Source: Deltaproteobacteria bacterium
GTDB lineage: Bacteria > Myxococcota_A > Polyangia > Polyangiales > Polyangiaceae
Length of the DNA: 64,000 bases
Direction: 5' to 3'
Assembly: GCA_016875405.1 (NCBI GenBank)
Contig: VGRJ01000001.1
Span: forward strand, 124,001-188,000
Part shown: positions 22,951 through 31,662 of the stretch, piece by piece
Position numbering within the stretch: position 1 is the stretch's first letter
Layout of the letters: each line of letters opens with the position of its first letter
Translations under genes and position numbers: made by a program
Notes under the pieces: generated by a model
Databases searched by the model: none
Told to the model about the DNA's origin: nothing
What the model saw: only the letters and a program-made list of their open reading frames with translations

Positions 22951-25559
22951 GCGTTCCTCGCGTCAGGCAGCCGAACGACGGCCCCTCGCGAACCATCCAC
23001 TCGCAGTCGCTCGCCGACCGAGACGATCCGTGTCGCCGCCTCAACGCTCGTGACGGCGGGGATGCCGAGGGCTCGAAGCGCGCCCGCAGCGGGCGACAGG
23101 AGACCACCCGCCTCTGCCACCACGGCCCCAGCGAGAAAGTAGCGCGGGAGGTCCGCAAGCTCGAGCGCCCCCGTCACGACCACGCCCACGGAAAGCTCGT
23201 CCTCGCGCGGAACGACGGCGCCATCGACGACGCCGGCGCTGACGCCGATCCCCGAGAGCGCATCGGTGAACACGACGGGAGCAGGCATCCGTGGCGGCGC
23301 GCCTCGAAAGACGAGGGGCGGCGATGGTGCGAGCGCGTGGAGCTCGGCTTCGAAGTCGGCGAGCCTCACGAGGTGGCGGATCTCGGGGCGCCCGGTTCGG
23401 AAGGCCGCGACGAGTCGATCGATCGAGAGGGCCTCGACGCTGCGCGGGCGGGCGCTCGCATCGATGCGCCGCACCCTGCGATCGGCGTCGGCAACGACGC
23501 GGCGAAAGAGCACGAGGGTTCGGTAGAGCAACGCCTCGGCGGCGCCCTGCGATCGAGCGACCTCGCGCATCCTCGCGAGGACGGTTCGAAGCGCCGTTCG
23601 CTCGGTCCATCCGAGGTCGGGCTCGTGCCGGGCGAGCTCGGCGTCGGCACGCGCGCGAACACGCTCCTCGGCCGTCTCTACCGCGATGCGCGACGCGCCG
23701 CTCCGCTCGAGCCAGGCGCGCACGAGGCCGACGAGCTCGCGCGAATCCTCTGTCCACGTCGTACTCGCCATGTCGAAAGGTGCGCTAGCAAGCTCGCCGT
23801 ACGTCGACAGGAACTGGCCGAGCGCCCCGCGCGCAGGCCCATCGGGAAGCTCCGAGTGCGCGGCTGCTCCGCCGCAAATCGCATCCCTTGCGCGGCGGTC
23901 GTTCCGAAGCACGTCGACGACACGAGCAAGCGCCGTGAGCATCGACACTCCAAACACGCCGCCCCGCGCGCTCGAGACGAGCGCCGCCGTCCCGAGATCC
24001 ACCTCGGGGCTCGCGCGACGCAACACAGCCCTCACCACCACGAGGTGCGCGAGCTGCCGCGCAGCGAGCCGTGCCCCGAGCTCCGCGGCTCGAACGACCA
24101 GGTCCTCGGCTCGCAGCAGCGTGGTGCCGAGCCCATCGGTTGGCAGCAGGAGCAGATCGAGCTCGGCGAGCGACGTGGCCTCTCGACCGAGCTCACGCTC
24201 GAGCTCGGCGAGCTCGCGCTCCTCGGTGACCTGACGCGCCGCGAGCGTCCCGACTCGAAGCACCGAGCGCACCGGCCGCTTCGGCGTCACCGACGCGGAG
24301 CGGCGCACGTCGATGAAGTCGTGACTGCCCGTCCCAACGGCGCGGTACACGTCCTCCCAGGAAATTTCCGGCAAATCGCGGAGCGACGCGGCGACCGAGT
24401 CGACGCCGAGGTAGACCCGATCGAGGGCCGATCGGACGAAGCGACGGGGCTCGTCATGCGCGGCACCGAGAGACCGAAGCCCCGCGGCGGCCCCGGCTTC
24501 GGCCGCGTGGAGGAGCAGCGATCGACCGAGCGCGCCGATGGGTTGCGTGCTCTTCGGTGCGCGACCGAGCTCGACCCATGCGTCTTCACCCTCCGCTTGC
24601 CATGCCCGCCAGTGCGGACGTGGCTCGGTGTAGAGCACCCTGAGCGCGCCGTCCGACGCTGACCCGAGCGCCGCACACGCGTCGGGGCCGACCTCCTCCT
24701 CGAGCGCTTCGGCGACCTTCGCAGCGAAGTCACCCACGTTGGGGCCGAGGCGCTCGAGGGCTCGCTCGATGATGCGAGAGCGATCCGCGCGAGCGAAAGC
24801 GCCTACCGCCGCGAAGGCGAGTGGCGCGCTCGAGTCGAGCGCCGCCTCACCGACCGGGAGCCCGAGGCTCCACGTCCTCCCCTCGCCGCGACGCTGGGGG
24901 TCGAAGTCTCGCGCCACCCAGGCCGCGGGCTCTCGAAGCCTCGATCGCTGAACGAGCAGGGCGACGCCGAAATCACGAGCGCCGCACTCCGCTCGACAGT
25001 CGAGCTCGGTCGTCGACACCGCTCCTGCGTAGGCACGTAGGATGGCCTCCGCGAGGTCGCCGCGGCAACCACGAGCCGGCCACGCGACCGCCATCGAGCC
25101 GCCGTCGGTCGAGAATTCGCCGCGCGGGACGAGGCTCGGACGGACGACCCATCCGTCCTCCTCGCCGTCGACGCCGAGGAGCGAAAGCCACGCGTCGAGC
25201 GACGCGACGAGCGGCTCCGGCAGCGGCGCCGCGAGCAGCTCCTCGTGGAGGCGCGCCGCGCGCTCGCCTCCCTCGGGCGTGCGCGCGAGCTTGAGCAGAG
25301 TGCGCTGCTCGAACGTGTTCGGCAGGTGATGGCGGAGGATCCCGTCGAACACGCTCGGGGCGATCACCCAGGTCGGCGCGATCGCGATCCCGCGCGCCGC
25401 GAGCTTCACGAGGCCGACGCCGCGCTCTCCGACGCGTGACGCGAGATCGCGGAGGCCACCCAGGGCCTCGAGCGGCACGATGAGAGGCGACGAGGGCGCG
25501 CTCGACGAGCCGCGCGCGCCGGGACTCGACGGTCGTGGGGCGTCGTGCGACCGCGCCAC
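22947..25559 (-). CDS. PEP-synthase/rifampin-phosphotransferase-like protein with lost catalytic histidine
   Basis: An 870-residue relative of phosphoenolpyruvate synthase and rifampin phosphotransferase. The N-terminal ATP-grasp-like part (about residues 28-320) is degenerate: the usual VRSSA region reads VRPSLVPRGEFSTDG. The middle has FLSTYGELASAPFD followed by TTWTEDSREL, matching the FLxxYGHR region. The C-terminal swivelling domain is recognisable (SGIGVSAGVVDGAV, AGAVVAEAGGLLS), but the phospho-accepting His of the SHxA motif is Pro (GGLLSPAAGALRALGIPAV). I infer that it cannot do the phosphoryl transfer of the family and may bind nucleotide or PEP as a regulator or scaffold. It starts with GTG 7 nt after an upstream lipoprotein gene. 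Confidence 0.8.
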   Translation of the reverse strand: MARSHDAPRPSSPGARGSSSAPSSPLIVPLEALGGLRDLASRVGERGVGLVKLAARGIAIAPTWVIAPSVFDGILRHHLPNTFEQRTLLKLARTPEGGERAARLHEELLAAPLPEPLVASLDAWLSLLGVDGEEDGWVVRPSLVPRGEFSTDGGSMAVAWPARGCRGDLAEAILRAYAGAVSTTELDCRAECGARDFGVALLVQRSRLREPAAWVARDFDPQRRGEGRTWSLGLPVGEAALDSSAPLAFAAVGAFARADRSRIIERALERLGPNVGDFAAKVAEALEEEVGPDACAALGSASDGALRVLYTEPRPHWRAWQAEGEDAWVELGRAPKSTQPIGALGRSLLLHAAEAGAAAGLRSLGAAHDEPRRFVRSALDRVYLGVDSVAASLRDLPEISWEDVYRAVGTGSHDFIDVRRSASVTPKRPVRSVLRVGTLAARQVTEERELAELERELGREATSLAELDLLLLPTDGLGTTLLRAEDLVVRAAELGARLAARQLAHLVVVRAVLRRASPEVDLGTAALVSSARGGVFGVSMLTALARVVDVLRNDRRARDAICGGAAAHSELPDGPARGALGQFLSTYGELASAPFDMASTTWTEDSRELVGLVRAWLERSGASRIAVETAEERVRARADAELARHEPDLGWTERTALRTVLARMREVARSQGAAEALLYRTLVLFRRVVADADRRVRRIDASARPRSVEALSIDRLVAAFRTGRPEIRHLVRLADFEAELHALAPSPPLVFRGAPPRMPAPVVFTDALSGIGVSAGVVDGAVVPREDELSVGVVVTGALELADLPRYFLAGAVVAEAGGLLSPAAGALRALGIPAVTSVEAATRIVSVGERLRVDGSRGAVVRLPDARNA

Positions 25560-25566
25560 GTCGCCC

Positions 25567-26073
25567 TCACCAGCTCAGCACGAGCTGGGTCTCGATCCGA
25601 TGCACGGCGTCGATCGGACTCCACGACTGCTGGATTGACTCGTCGACCTCGACGGTGCCGACTGCCGAGAGCGCACACCGGTCCACGTCGGCGTCGACCC
25701 CGCTCTTGTCGACGACGTGGACGTGCGTACGCCCTGGCTCGGCGACGAGGCGGAGCACGAGCTTCCCCGTCGACGACGTCCGGCAGCGCTCGAGCGCCTC
25801 GACCGCCGGCGCCAGCATCGCGCCGACCGCGGCAGGCGTCACGCCGACGAGCTCGAGGATCCGCAGCGAGGGACCGACCCGCGCGGGCGGCACCAGCTCG
25901 GCGAGCTCGCGCTCGTCCTCCGCGTCGAAGGTGGGCGCCGACGGGACCGGCGCTGGTGCGACAGGGGTGAGCGGCTCGAGCTCTGCGAGGGGTGTGTACG
26001 CGGGTCGCGTGACCTGCCAGCACGCCGAGAGCAGCGCGGGGAGCAGGGCGCACGCGATGCGCGTCGAGGTCAT
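25567..26073 (-). CDS. Small exported lipoprotein in the gap-secG operon
   Basis: A 168-residue predicted lipoprotein with the signal MTSTRIACALLPALLSAC. A Pro/Ala-rich linker is followed by a domain with PAVEALERCRTSSTGKLVLRLVAEPGRTHVHVVDKSGVD, which looks like the TonB/AgmX-type C-terminal region of myxobacterial proteins (two cysteines, one conserved with CRTSS and one in DRCALSAV). Binding partner is unknown. The ATG overlaps the secG stop (ATGA) and the gene is followed after 7 nt by the PEP-synthase-like gene. The tight packing suggests it is part of the operon that starts with gap. Confidence 0.7.
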   Translation of the reverse strand: MTSTRIACALLPALLSACWQVTRPAYTPLAELEPLTPVAPAPVPSAPTFDAEDERELAELVPPARVGPSLRILELVGVTPAAVGAMLAPAVEALERCRTSSTGKLVLRLVAEPGRTHVHVVDKSGVDADVDRCALSAVGTVEVDESIQQSWSPIDAVHRIETQLVLSW

Positions 26074-26345
26074 CGAGATTGCTGCGTGGCGTCGAACGCC
26101 TTCATGTCCCGATCGCCCGCGGACGAGAGGTAGGCGAGCAGCATGCTCGTCACCATGAACGCGACGGCCATCGCGGAGGTGATGCGCGTCATGACGTTCG
26201 CCGAGCCTCGACCACCGAACACCTGCGTGCTGCCGGCCCCGAGCGAGCCCGAGAGGCCGCCACCCCGCGACTGCTGCACCAGAATCACGAGGATCAAGAA
26301 CAGGCAGATGATGATGTGCAGGACGTTCAAGATCGAATGAAGCAT
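26070..26345 (-). CDS. secG: Protein-export membrane protein SecG
   Basis: A 91-residue protein with two membrane helices (ILNVLHIIICLFLILVILVQ and SAMAVAFMVTSMLLAYLSS) joined by the hallmark loop QQSRGGGLSGSLGAGSTQVFGGRG. It is the small subunit of the SecYEG translocon. The ATG at 26345 gives the standard N-terminus MLHSILNVLH. The order gap-pgk-tpiA-secG is found in many bacteria and supports the assignment. The gene ends with TGA inside the next gene's ATG (ATGA). Confidence 0.92.
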   Translation of the reverse strand: MLHSILNVLHIIICLFLILVILVQQSRGGGLSGSLGAGSTQVFGGRGSANVMTRITSAMAVAFMVTSMLLAYLSSAGDRDMKAFDATQQSR

Positions 26346-26391
26346 GGCGTACTCGAGCGGGTTCGAACGGAGACAGCGCGTCCCTAGAAAA

Positions 26392-27300
26392 CTAGCTGTT
26401 TTTGCCCTGGCGGACCAGTTTGGCCGCGATGTCGATGATCTTGCCGAAGCCCTCGGCCTCGAGCGACGCGCCGCCGACGAGCGCCCCGTCGATGTCCGGC
26501 TGCGACAGGAGCCCTTCGGCGTTGTTCGCCTTGACGCTGCCGCCGTAGAGGACGCGCGTCTGGTCGGCGAGCTCGGCGTCGGCGTCGGCGAGCAGCTGAC
26601 GAATCGCAGCATGCACCTCCTGAGCATCCTCAGGGCTTGCGACCTTGCCCGTGCCGATGGCCCACACCGGCTCGTAGGCGATCACGCTGTCTCCAACCGA
26701 GCGTGCGAGCTCGGGAAGGACGGCCGAGACCTGAGTGCGGATCACGTCGAGCGTCTGCCCCGCCTCGCGCTGGTCGAGCGTCTCGCCGACACACACGATG
26801 CACTTCAAGCCCCCGGCGTTCGCGGCGACGAGCTTCTTCGCGACGAGCTCGTCGGTCTCTCCGAACAGCTGGCGCCGCTCGCTGTGACCGAGGATCACCC
26901 AGTTCGCGCCGGCGGTGCGGAGCATCGATGGGCTGATCTCGCCAGTGAAGGCGCCGGACTCTTCGAAATAGACGTTCTGGCCCGCGACGCCGACGTCGCT
27001 CTTCTTGTTGTAGAGCTCGTTGGCCACGGCCGCGATGGCGGTGAAGGGAGGCGCGACCACGACCTCGACCTCCTCGCGATCAGCCGCCGAGCGCGCGATC
27101 GCGATCGCGAGATCGCACCCGTCCGCGCCGCCGGCGTTCAGCTTCCAGTTGCCCGCGATGAGCGGACGGCGCCCCGCCTTGCCCGCCGCGGGGACGGTGT
27201 CCTCGGGCGTCGCAGGGGCAGCCTCCGTCGACTCGCTCGAGGGGGCCGCCGTCGTCGCCTCTTCCGCTGGGTTCGTGTCGTTCTCTTCGTTCGAGCTCAT
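26392..27300 (-). CDS. tpiA: Triosephosphate isomerase with an acidic N-terminal extension
   Basis: A 302-residue enzyme; usual length is about 250. The extra 44 residues at the N-terminus are Glu/Thr/Ala/Pro-rich (DTNPAEEATTAAPSSESTEA) and look disordered. The core is normal: GNWKLN with the active-site Lys, GHSERR with the catalytic His, AYEPVWAIGTG with the catalytic Glu, and LYGGSVKANN near the end. It interconverts dihydroxyacetone phosphate and glyceraldehyde 3-phosphate. The start ATG overlaps the pgk stop (ATGA), so the extension really is translated if that start is used; no good alternative start lies at the core. It ends with TAG. Confidence 0.93.
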   Translation of the reverse strand: MSSNEENDTNPAEEATTAAPSSESTEAAPATPEDTVPAAGKAGRRPLIAGNWKLNAGGADGCDLAIAIARSAADREEVEVVVAPPFTAIAAVANELYNKKSDVGVAGQNVYFEESGAFTGEISPSMLRTAGANWVILGHSERRQLFGETDELVAKKLVAANAGGLKCIVCVGETLDQREAGQTLDVIRTQVSAVLPELARSVGDSVIAYEPVWAIGTGKVASPEDAQEVHAAIRQLLADADAELADQTRVLYGGSVKANNAEGLLSQPDIDGALVGGASLEAEGFGKIIDIAAKLVRQGKNS

Positions 27301-28556
27301 GGTCGCGCTCCGCTCCGCAGGGCCTCGATTCCGGGCATGCGCTTGCCCTCGATGAACTCGAGCGAGGCCCCTCCGCCGGTGGAGATGTGATCGAACCCCG
27401 CCGCGATTTCCTCACCGGCCTGGTTCACCGCCGCGGCGCTGTCGCCTCCGCCGATCACGGTGAAGCCATCGACCTTGCTCATCGCCCGCGCGAGCTCGAA
27501 CGTGCCTGCGGCGAACGGTGCCGACTCGAAGAGACCCATCGGTCCGTTCCAGAACACCGTGCGCGCCGTGCCGAGCGCGTCGAGGTAGGCGGCCACGGTC
27601 TTCGGGCCAATGTCGAGCGCCATCGTGCCGGCCGGGAGCGCGTCGACGGGGACGACCTGTCCCTCGGTCGCGTCGACGCCGGCCCCGACCACCACGTCGA
27701 CCGGGAGGTGGATCTTCACCCCAGCGGAGTCCGCCTTCGACAGCAAGGACCGAGCGAGCGCGAGCTTGTCAGACTCGACGAGGCTCCTCTGAAGGTTGCG
27801 GCCGAGCGCCGCGAGGAACGTGTTCGCCATCGCGCCGCCGATGCAGATCGCGCTGCAGCGCGCGAGCAGCGCCTCGATGACGTCGATCTTGTCCGACACC
27901 TTCGCGCCGCCGAGCACCGCGACGTAGGGGCGCTCGGGCGACTCGACGAGCCGGGCGAGCGCGCGGAGCTCCGCTGCGACCAGCATGCCCATCCCGCGGT
28001 CCTTCACGAGGCGCGGCAGCGCGTCGACCGAGGCGTGGGCGCGGTGCATCGCACCGAAGGCGTCATCGACGTAGACATCGCACAGCTCGGCGAGCGCACG
28101 CGCGAAGGTCTCGTCGTTCTTCTCCTCACCCTCGTGGAAGCGAAGATTCTCGAGGAGGCAGAGCTGCGGGCCACCGCGCTGACCAGCGGACGCAACTCGG
28201 AGATCATGGATCACCTTCTTCGGTGCGTCTCCGATGCAGTCCTCCGGGAGGTGAACCTCCCAGCCGGTGAGCTCGGCGAGGCGCGCGCCGACAGGCTCGA
28301 GCGAGAGCTTCTCGTCGCGGCCCTTCGGTCGCCCCAGGTGCGACGCGAGAATCACCTTGGCGCCGGCCTCGACCGCGAAGCGAATCGTCGGCAACGCTGC
28401 GCGAATGCGCGAATCATCGGTGATCGCGCGCGTCTTCTTGTCGAGCGGGACATTGAAGTCGACGCGAATGAAGACGCGCTTGTTCGCGAGCCAACCGCCC
28501 TCTTCGAGCGGCCCCTGCTGGAGTTGTTGGATCGTGACGATGTCGCTGTGGGCCAC
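27297..28556 (-). CDS. pgk: Phosphoglycerate kinase
   Basis: A 419-residue enzyme making ATP and 3-phosphoglycerate from 1,3-bisphosphoglycerate. It has the N-terminal RVFIRVDFNVPLD, the substrate loop ILASHLGRPKG, LLENLRFHEGEEKND, DAFGAMHRAHAS, VLGGAKVSDKI, FWNGPMGLFE and the C-terminal GGGDSAAAV and ISTGGGASLEF motifs. The length is close to the family norm. It lies between gap (37 nt upstream) and tpiA (4-nt overlap). Confidence 0.96.
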   Translation of the reverse strand: MAHSDIVTIQQLQQGPLEEGGWLANKRVFIRVDFNVPLDKKTRAITDDSRIRAALPTIRFAVEAGAKVILASHLGRPKGRDEKLSLEPVGARLAELTGWEVHLPEDCIGDAPKKVIHDLRVASAGQRGGPQLCLLENLRFHEGEEKNDETFARALAELCDVYVDDAFGAMHRAHASVDALPRLVKDRGMGMLVAAELRALARLVESPERPYVAVLGGAKVSDKIDVIEALLARCSAICIGGAMANTFLAALGRNLQRSLVESDKLALARSLLSKADSAGVKIHLPVDVVVGAGVDATEGQVVPVDALPAGTMALDIGPKTVAAYLDALGTARTVFWNGPMGLFESAPFAAGTFELARAMSKVDGFTVIGGGDSAAAVNQAGEEIAAGFDHISTGGGASLEFIEGKRMPGIEALRSGARP

Positions 28557-28593
28557 GCGCGCCTCCGGGTGATTGAACGACCGCCAGCGCCGA

Positions 28594-29613
<1,020 letters not shown>

Positions 29614-29654
29614 GACAAGCGCTCCTCGATGGGGGGTTGGGAAAGAGGCAGGTC

Positions 29655-29683
29655 TAGGTACTCACACGCGCGATGCCGGTCAA
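29655..29683 (-). promoter_or_regulatory. Candidate sigma-70-type promoter of the gap operon
   Basis: On the minus strand TTGACC and TACCTA are separated by 17 nt, giving a leader of about 35 nt that holds the GAGGAG ribosome-binding site of gap. The -10 match is poor, so this is tentative. Confidence 0.35.
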
Positions 29684-29729
29684 GGACCGTCCGGGCCTCG
29701 CCGCTCGAGCCCACGAGGGGTGCTCCGAC

Positions 29730-29797
29730 GTTCAGCACAGCGAGGTCCTTGCGTTCAGCGCAGCGAGGTCCTCGCGTTCAGCGCAGCGAGGTCCTGA
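29730..29797. repeat. Three tandem 23-nt repeats
   Basis: The unit GTTCAGCGCAGCGAGGTCCT plus CGC occurs at 29730-29752 (two differences), 29753-29775 and 29776-29797 (last copy incomplete). Copies abut with no spacers, so it is not a CRISPR. It lies between the gap promoter region and the end of the broken glycosyltransferase gene. Confidence 0.85.
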
Positions 29798-29800
29798 CCG

Positions 29801-30589
29801 TCACGGGCGGGTCGCCCCCGTGAGCGCCTTCACCCGCTCCACGTACGCAAGACCCGGGGCACCAAAGCGCTCGGCGAACACGAACTCAGGAAGGAGGTAC
29901 TGAGGAAAAGGAGGTACTGAGGAAACAGCGTCGAGCCCTCGCCGTGGCGGAAGCAGCAGAGGTGCCCTGCCTGGTCATGGACGATCCGCATCGACATCCC
30001 GCTCGCGTCGACCGCACGAAGGAACTCGCTTGTCGCCGAAGCGACAGCGCTCCGCCGTCGTGCGGGGGTAAATGAACGAGAAGCCGAGCGCGTAGAGGAA
30101 ATTGTCGCGGAATCGCGCGCGCGCCTCCGCGGAGTAGTTCTTCACGGGAACCGGGTGGAGCGGCTCCGAGGGCGCCAGCTTGAAGTGGTGGGGCGCCTCG
30201 GTCACGACGTCCTACTAGGCGAACGCGTCGTGCAGCACGCTCATGCTGTAGAAGCCGCCGACCTTGACCGCGTCGTGGCCCGCGAGCTCGCCATGCATCC
30301 AGCGCAGGTAATCCGGGGCGTAGTAGTCGTCGTCGTCGAAGTGGGCGATCACCTCGCCACGCGCGAGCCGCACGAGCAGATCGCGCTTCGGTCCGATCGG
30401 GATGCGTGGACGCACGTGGCGATAGACGACCCGGCGGTCCATCAGGCCCGAGAAGAACGGCGATGGCTCGGGGCTGTCGTCGACGACGACGAGCTCCTTG
30501 TCCTCCCAGTCCTGCGCGTCGAACACGCGGTAGAGCAGCTCGTGCCAGCCCGGGCGCTGGTAGGTCGGGGTGACGACGCTGATCTTCAT
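29801..30589 (-). pseudogene. Decayed family 2 glycosyltransferase gene
   Basis: The N-terminal part is a normal GT-A glycosyltransferase: ISVVTPTYQRPGW, VVVDDSPEP and the metal-binding stretch AHFDDDDYYAPDYL. At 30212-30217 two successive TAG codons follow VLHDAFA, and the same frame continues DVVTEAPHHFKLAPSEPLHP. A frameshift near 30030-30033 moves the frame to SEFLRAVDASGMSMRIVHD. A perfect 17-nt tandem duplication at 29891-29924 shifts it again. Removing one copy lets the protein run on as FPQYLLPEFVFAERFG and end in TGA at 29801. At least three independent lesions make a functional product unlikely. It lies 21 nt downstream of accA and probably shared its transcript. Confidence 0.85.
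29891..29924. repeat. Perfect 17-nt tandem duplication inside the glycosyltransferase pseudogene
   Basis: AAGGAGGTACTGAGGAA is present at 29891-29907 and 29908-29924 with no mismatch. A 17-nt insertion changes the reading frame, and deleting one copy restores it, so it looks recent. Confidence 0.9.
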
Positions 30590-30610
30590 GACGGCGCGGC
30601 TTGTCGCTGG

Positions 30611-31567
30611 TCAACGCTCGACGAAGGAGCCGAGCTTGCGGAAGCGCGCGTAGCGGTCCTCGACGAGCGCCTCGGGTGAGAGCCGCGCGAGCTCGGCGAG
30701 GACATCGCGGAGCGCCGCGCGTAGGCGATCGGCGGCGCCCGCGAGATCTTGATGAGCGCCCCCGGGCGGCTCCTCGACGATGCCGTCGACCACGCCGAGG
30801 CGAAGCAGGTCGGCCGCCGTGATCTTGAGCTGCTCGGCGGCCTCATCGGCGCGGGCGCCATCCTTCCAGAGGATCGCCGCACACCCCTCGGGGCTGATGA
30901 CCGAATAGCAGCCGAGCTCGAGGACCAGCACTCGGTTCGCGACGCCGAGCGCGAGCGCGCCGCCCGAGCCTCCCTCGCCGATGACCACCGACACGATCGG
31001 CACACGCGCCCGCGCCATCGCGGCGATCGACGCGCCGATCGCCTCGCTCTGCCCACGCTCCTCCGCGCCGAGGCCGGGATAGGCGCCGGGCGTATCGATG
31101 AAGGTGACGATGGGCAGCCCGAAGCGATCGGCCATCTCGAAGAGCCGGATCGCCTTTCGATACCCCTCGGGATGCGGCATGCCGAAGTTGCGCTTCACGT
31201 TGTCCTTCGTGCCGCGGCCCTTTTGGTGCCCGACGAAGACGACGCTGCGCCCCTCGAAGCGGCCGAGGCCAGCGACGATCGAGGCGTCGTCGGAGAAGCG
31301 GCGGTCACCGTGGAGCTCCACCCAGTCTTCGACGATGCGCCCGATGTAGTCGAGCGTGTACGGCCGGTTCGCGTGCCGCGAGAGCTGCACCTTCTGCATC
31401 GGCGAGAGCGTCGCGAACAGCTCGCGCGCCACCACCTCGGCTTGCCCTCGGAGCGACGCGAGCTCGCCCTCGAGCCCGGGCTCCGTCACGGCGGCGACCT
31501 CGAGCTCACGGATGCGCTCGAAGAGCTCCACCACCGGCCTTTCGAACGGAAGGGTCAGCGTTGCCAT
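30611..31567 (-). CDS. accA: Acetyl-CoA carboxylase carboxyltransferase subunit alpha
   Basis: A 318-residue alpha subunit of the carboxyltransferase that, with AccD, transfers CO2 from biotin to acetyl-CoA for fatty acid synthesis. Family motifs are ELFERIRELE near the N-terminus, QLSRHANRPYTLDYI, FVGHQKGRGTKDNVKRNFGMPHPEGYRKAIRLF, FIDTPGAYPGLGAEERGQSEAI and VIGEGGSGGALALGVANRV. The ATG at 31567 follows AGGAGGCTCGGGCC, a strong ribosome-binding site. The start is the usual one for the family. accD and biotin carboxylase genes are not in the window. Confidence 0.95.
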   Translation of the reverse strand: MATLTLPFERPVVELFERIRELEVAAVTEPGLEGELASLRGQAEVVARELFATLSPMQKVQLSRHANRPYTLDYIGRIVEDWVELHGDRRFSDDASIVAGLGRFEGRSVVFVGHQKGRGTKDNVKRNFGMPHPEGYRKAIRLFEMADRFGLPIVTFIDTPGAYPGLGAEERGQSEAIGASIAAMARARVPIVSVVIGEGGSGGALALGVANRVLVLELGCYSVISPEGCAAILWKDGARADEAAEQLKITAADLLRLGVVDGIVEEPPGGAHQDLAGAADRLRAALRDVLAELARLSPEALVEDRYARFRKLGSFVER

Positions 31568-31662
31568 GGCCCGAGCCTCCTACCATGACGGGCGCGATGC
31601 CGCAGCCGGGCTGCCGCTCCGCTCAACACGCCCGAGGGCGCCGCGGACCGAGCGCCGCGACC

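Noticed and set aside
26346-26391. tRNA gene between secG and tpiA
   Set aside because: The gap is only 46 nt and GTTCGAAC is the only tRNA-like piece; no acceptor or anticodon stem can be formed.
29730-29797. CRISPR-like array
   Set aside because: The 23-nt repeats abut directly without spacers and no cas-like gene is nearby.
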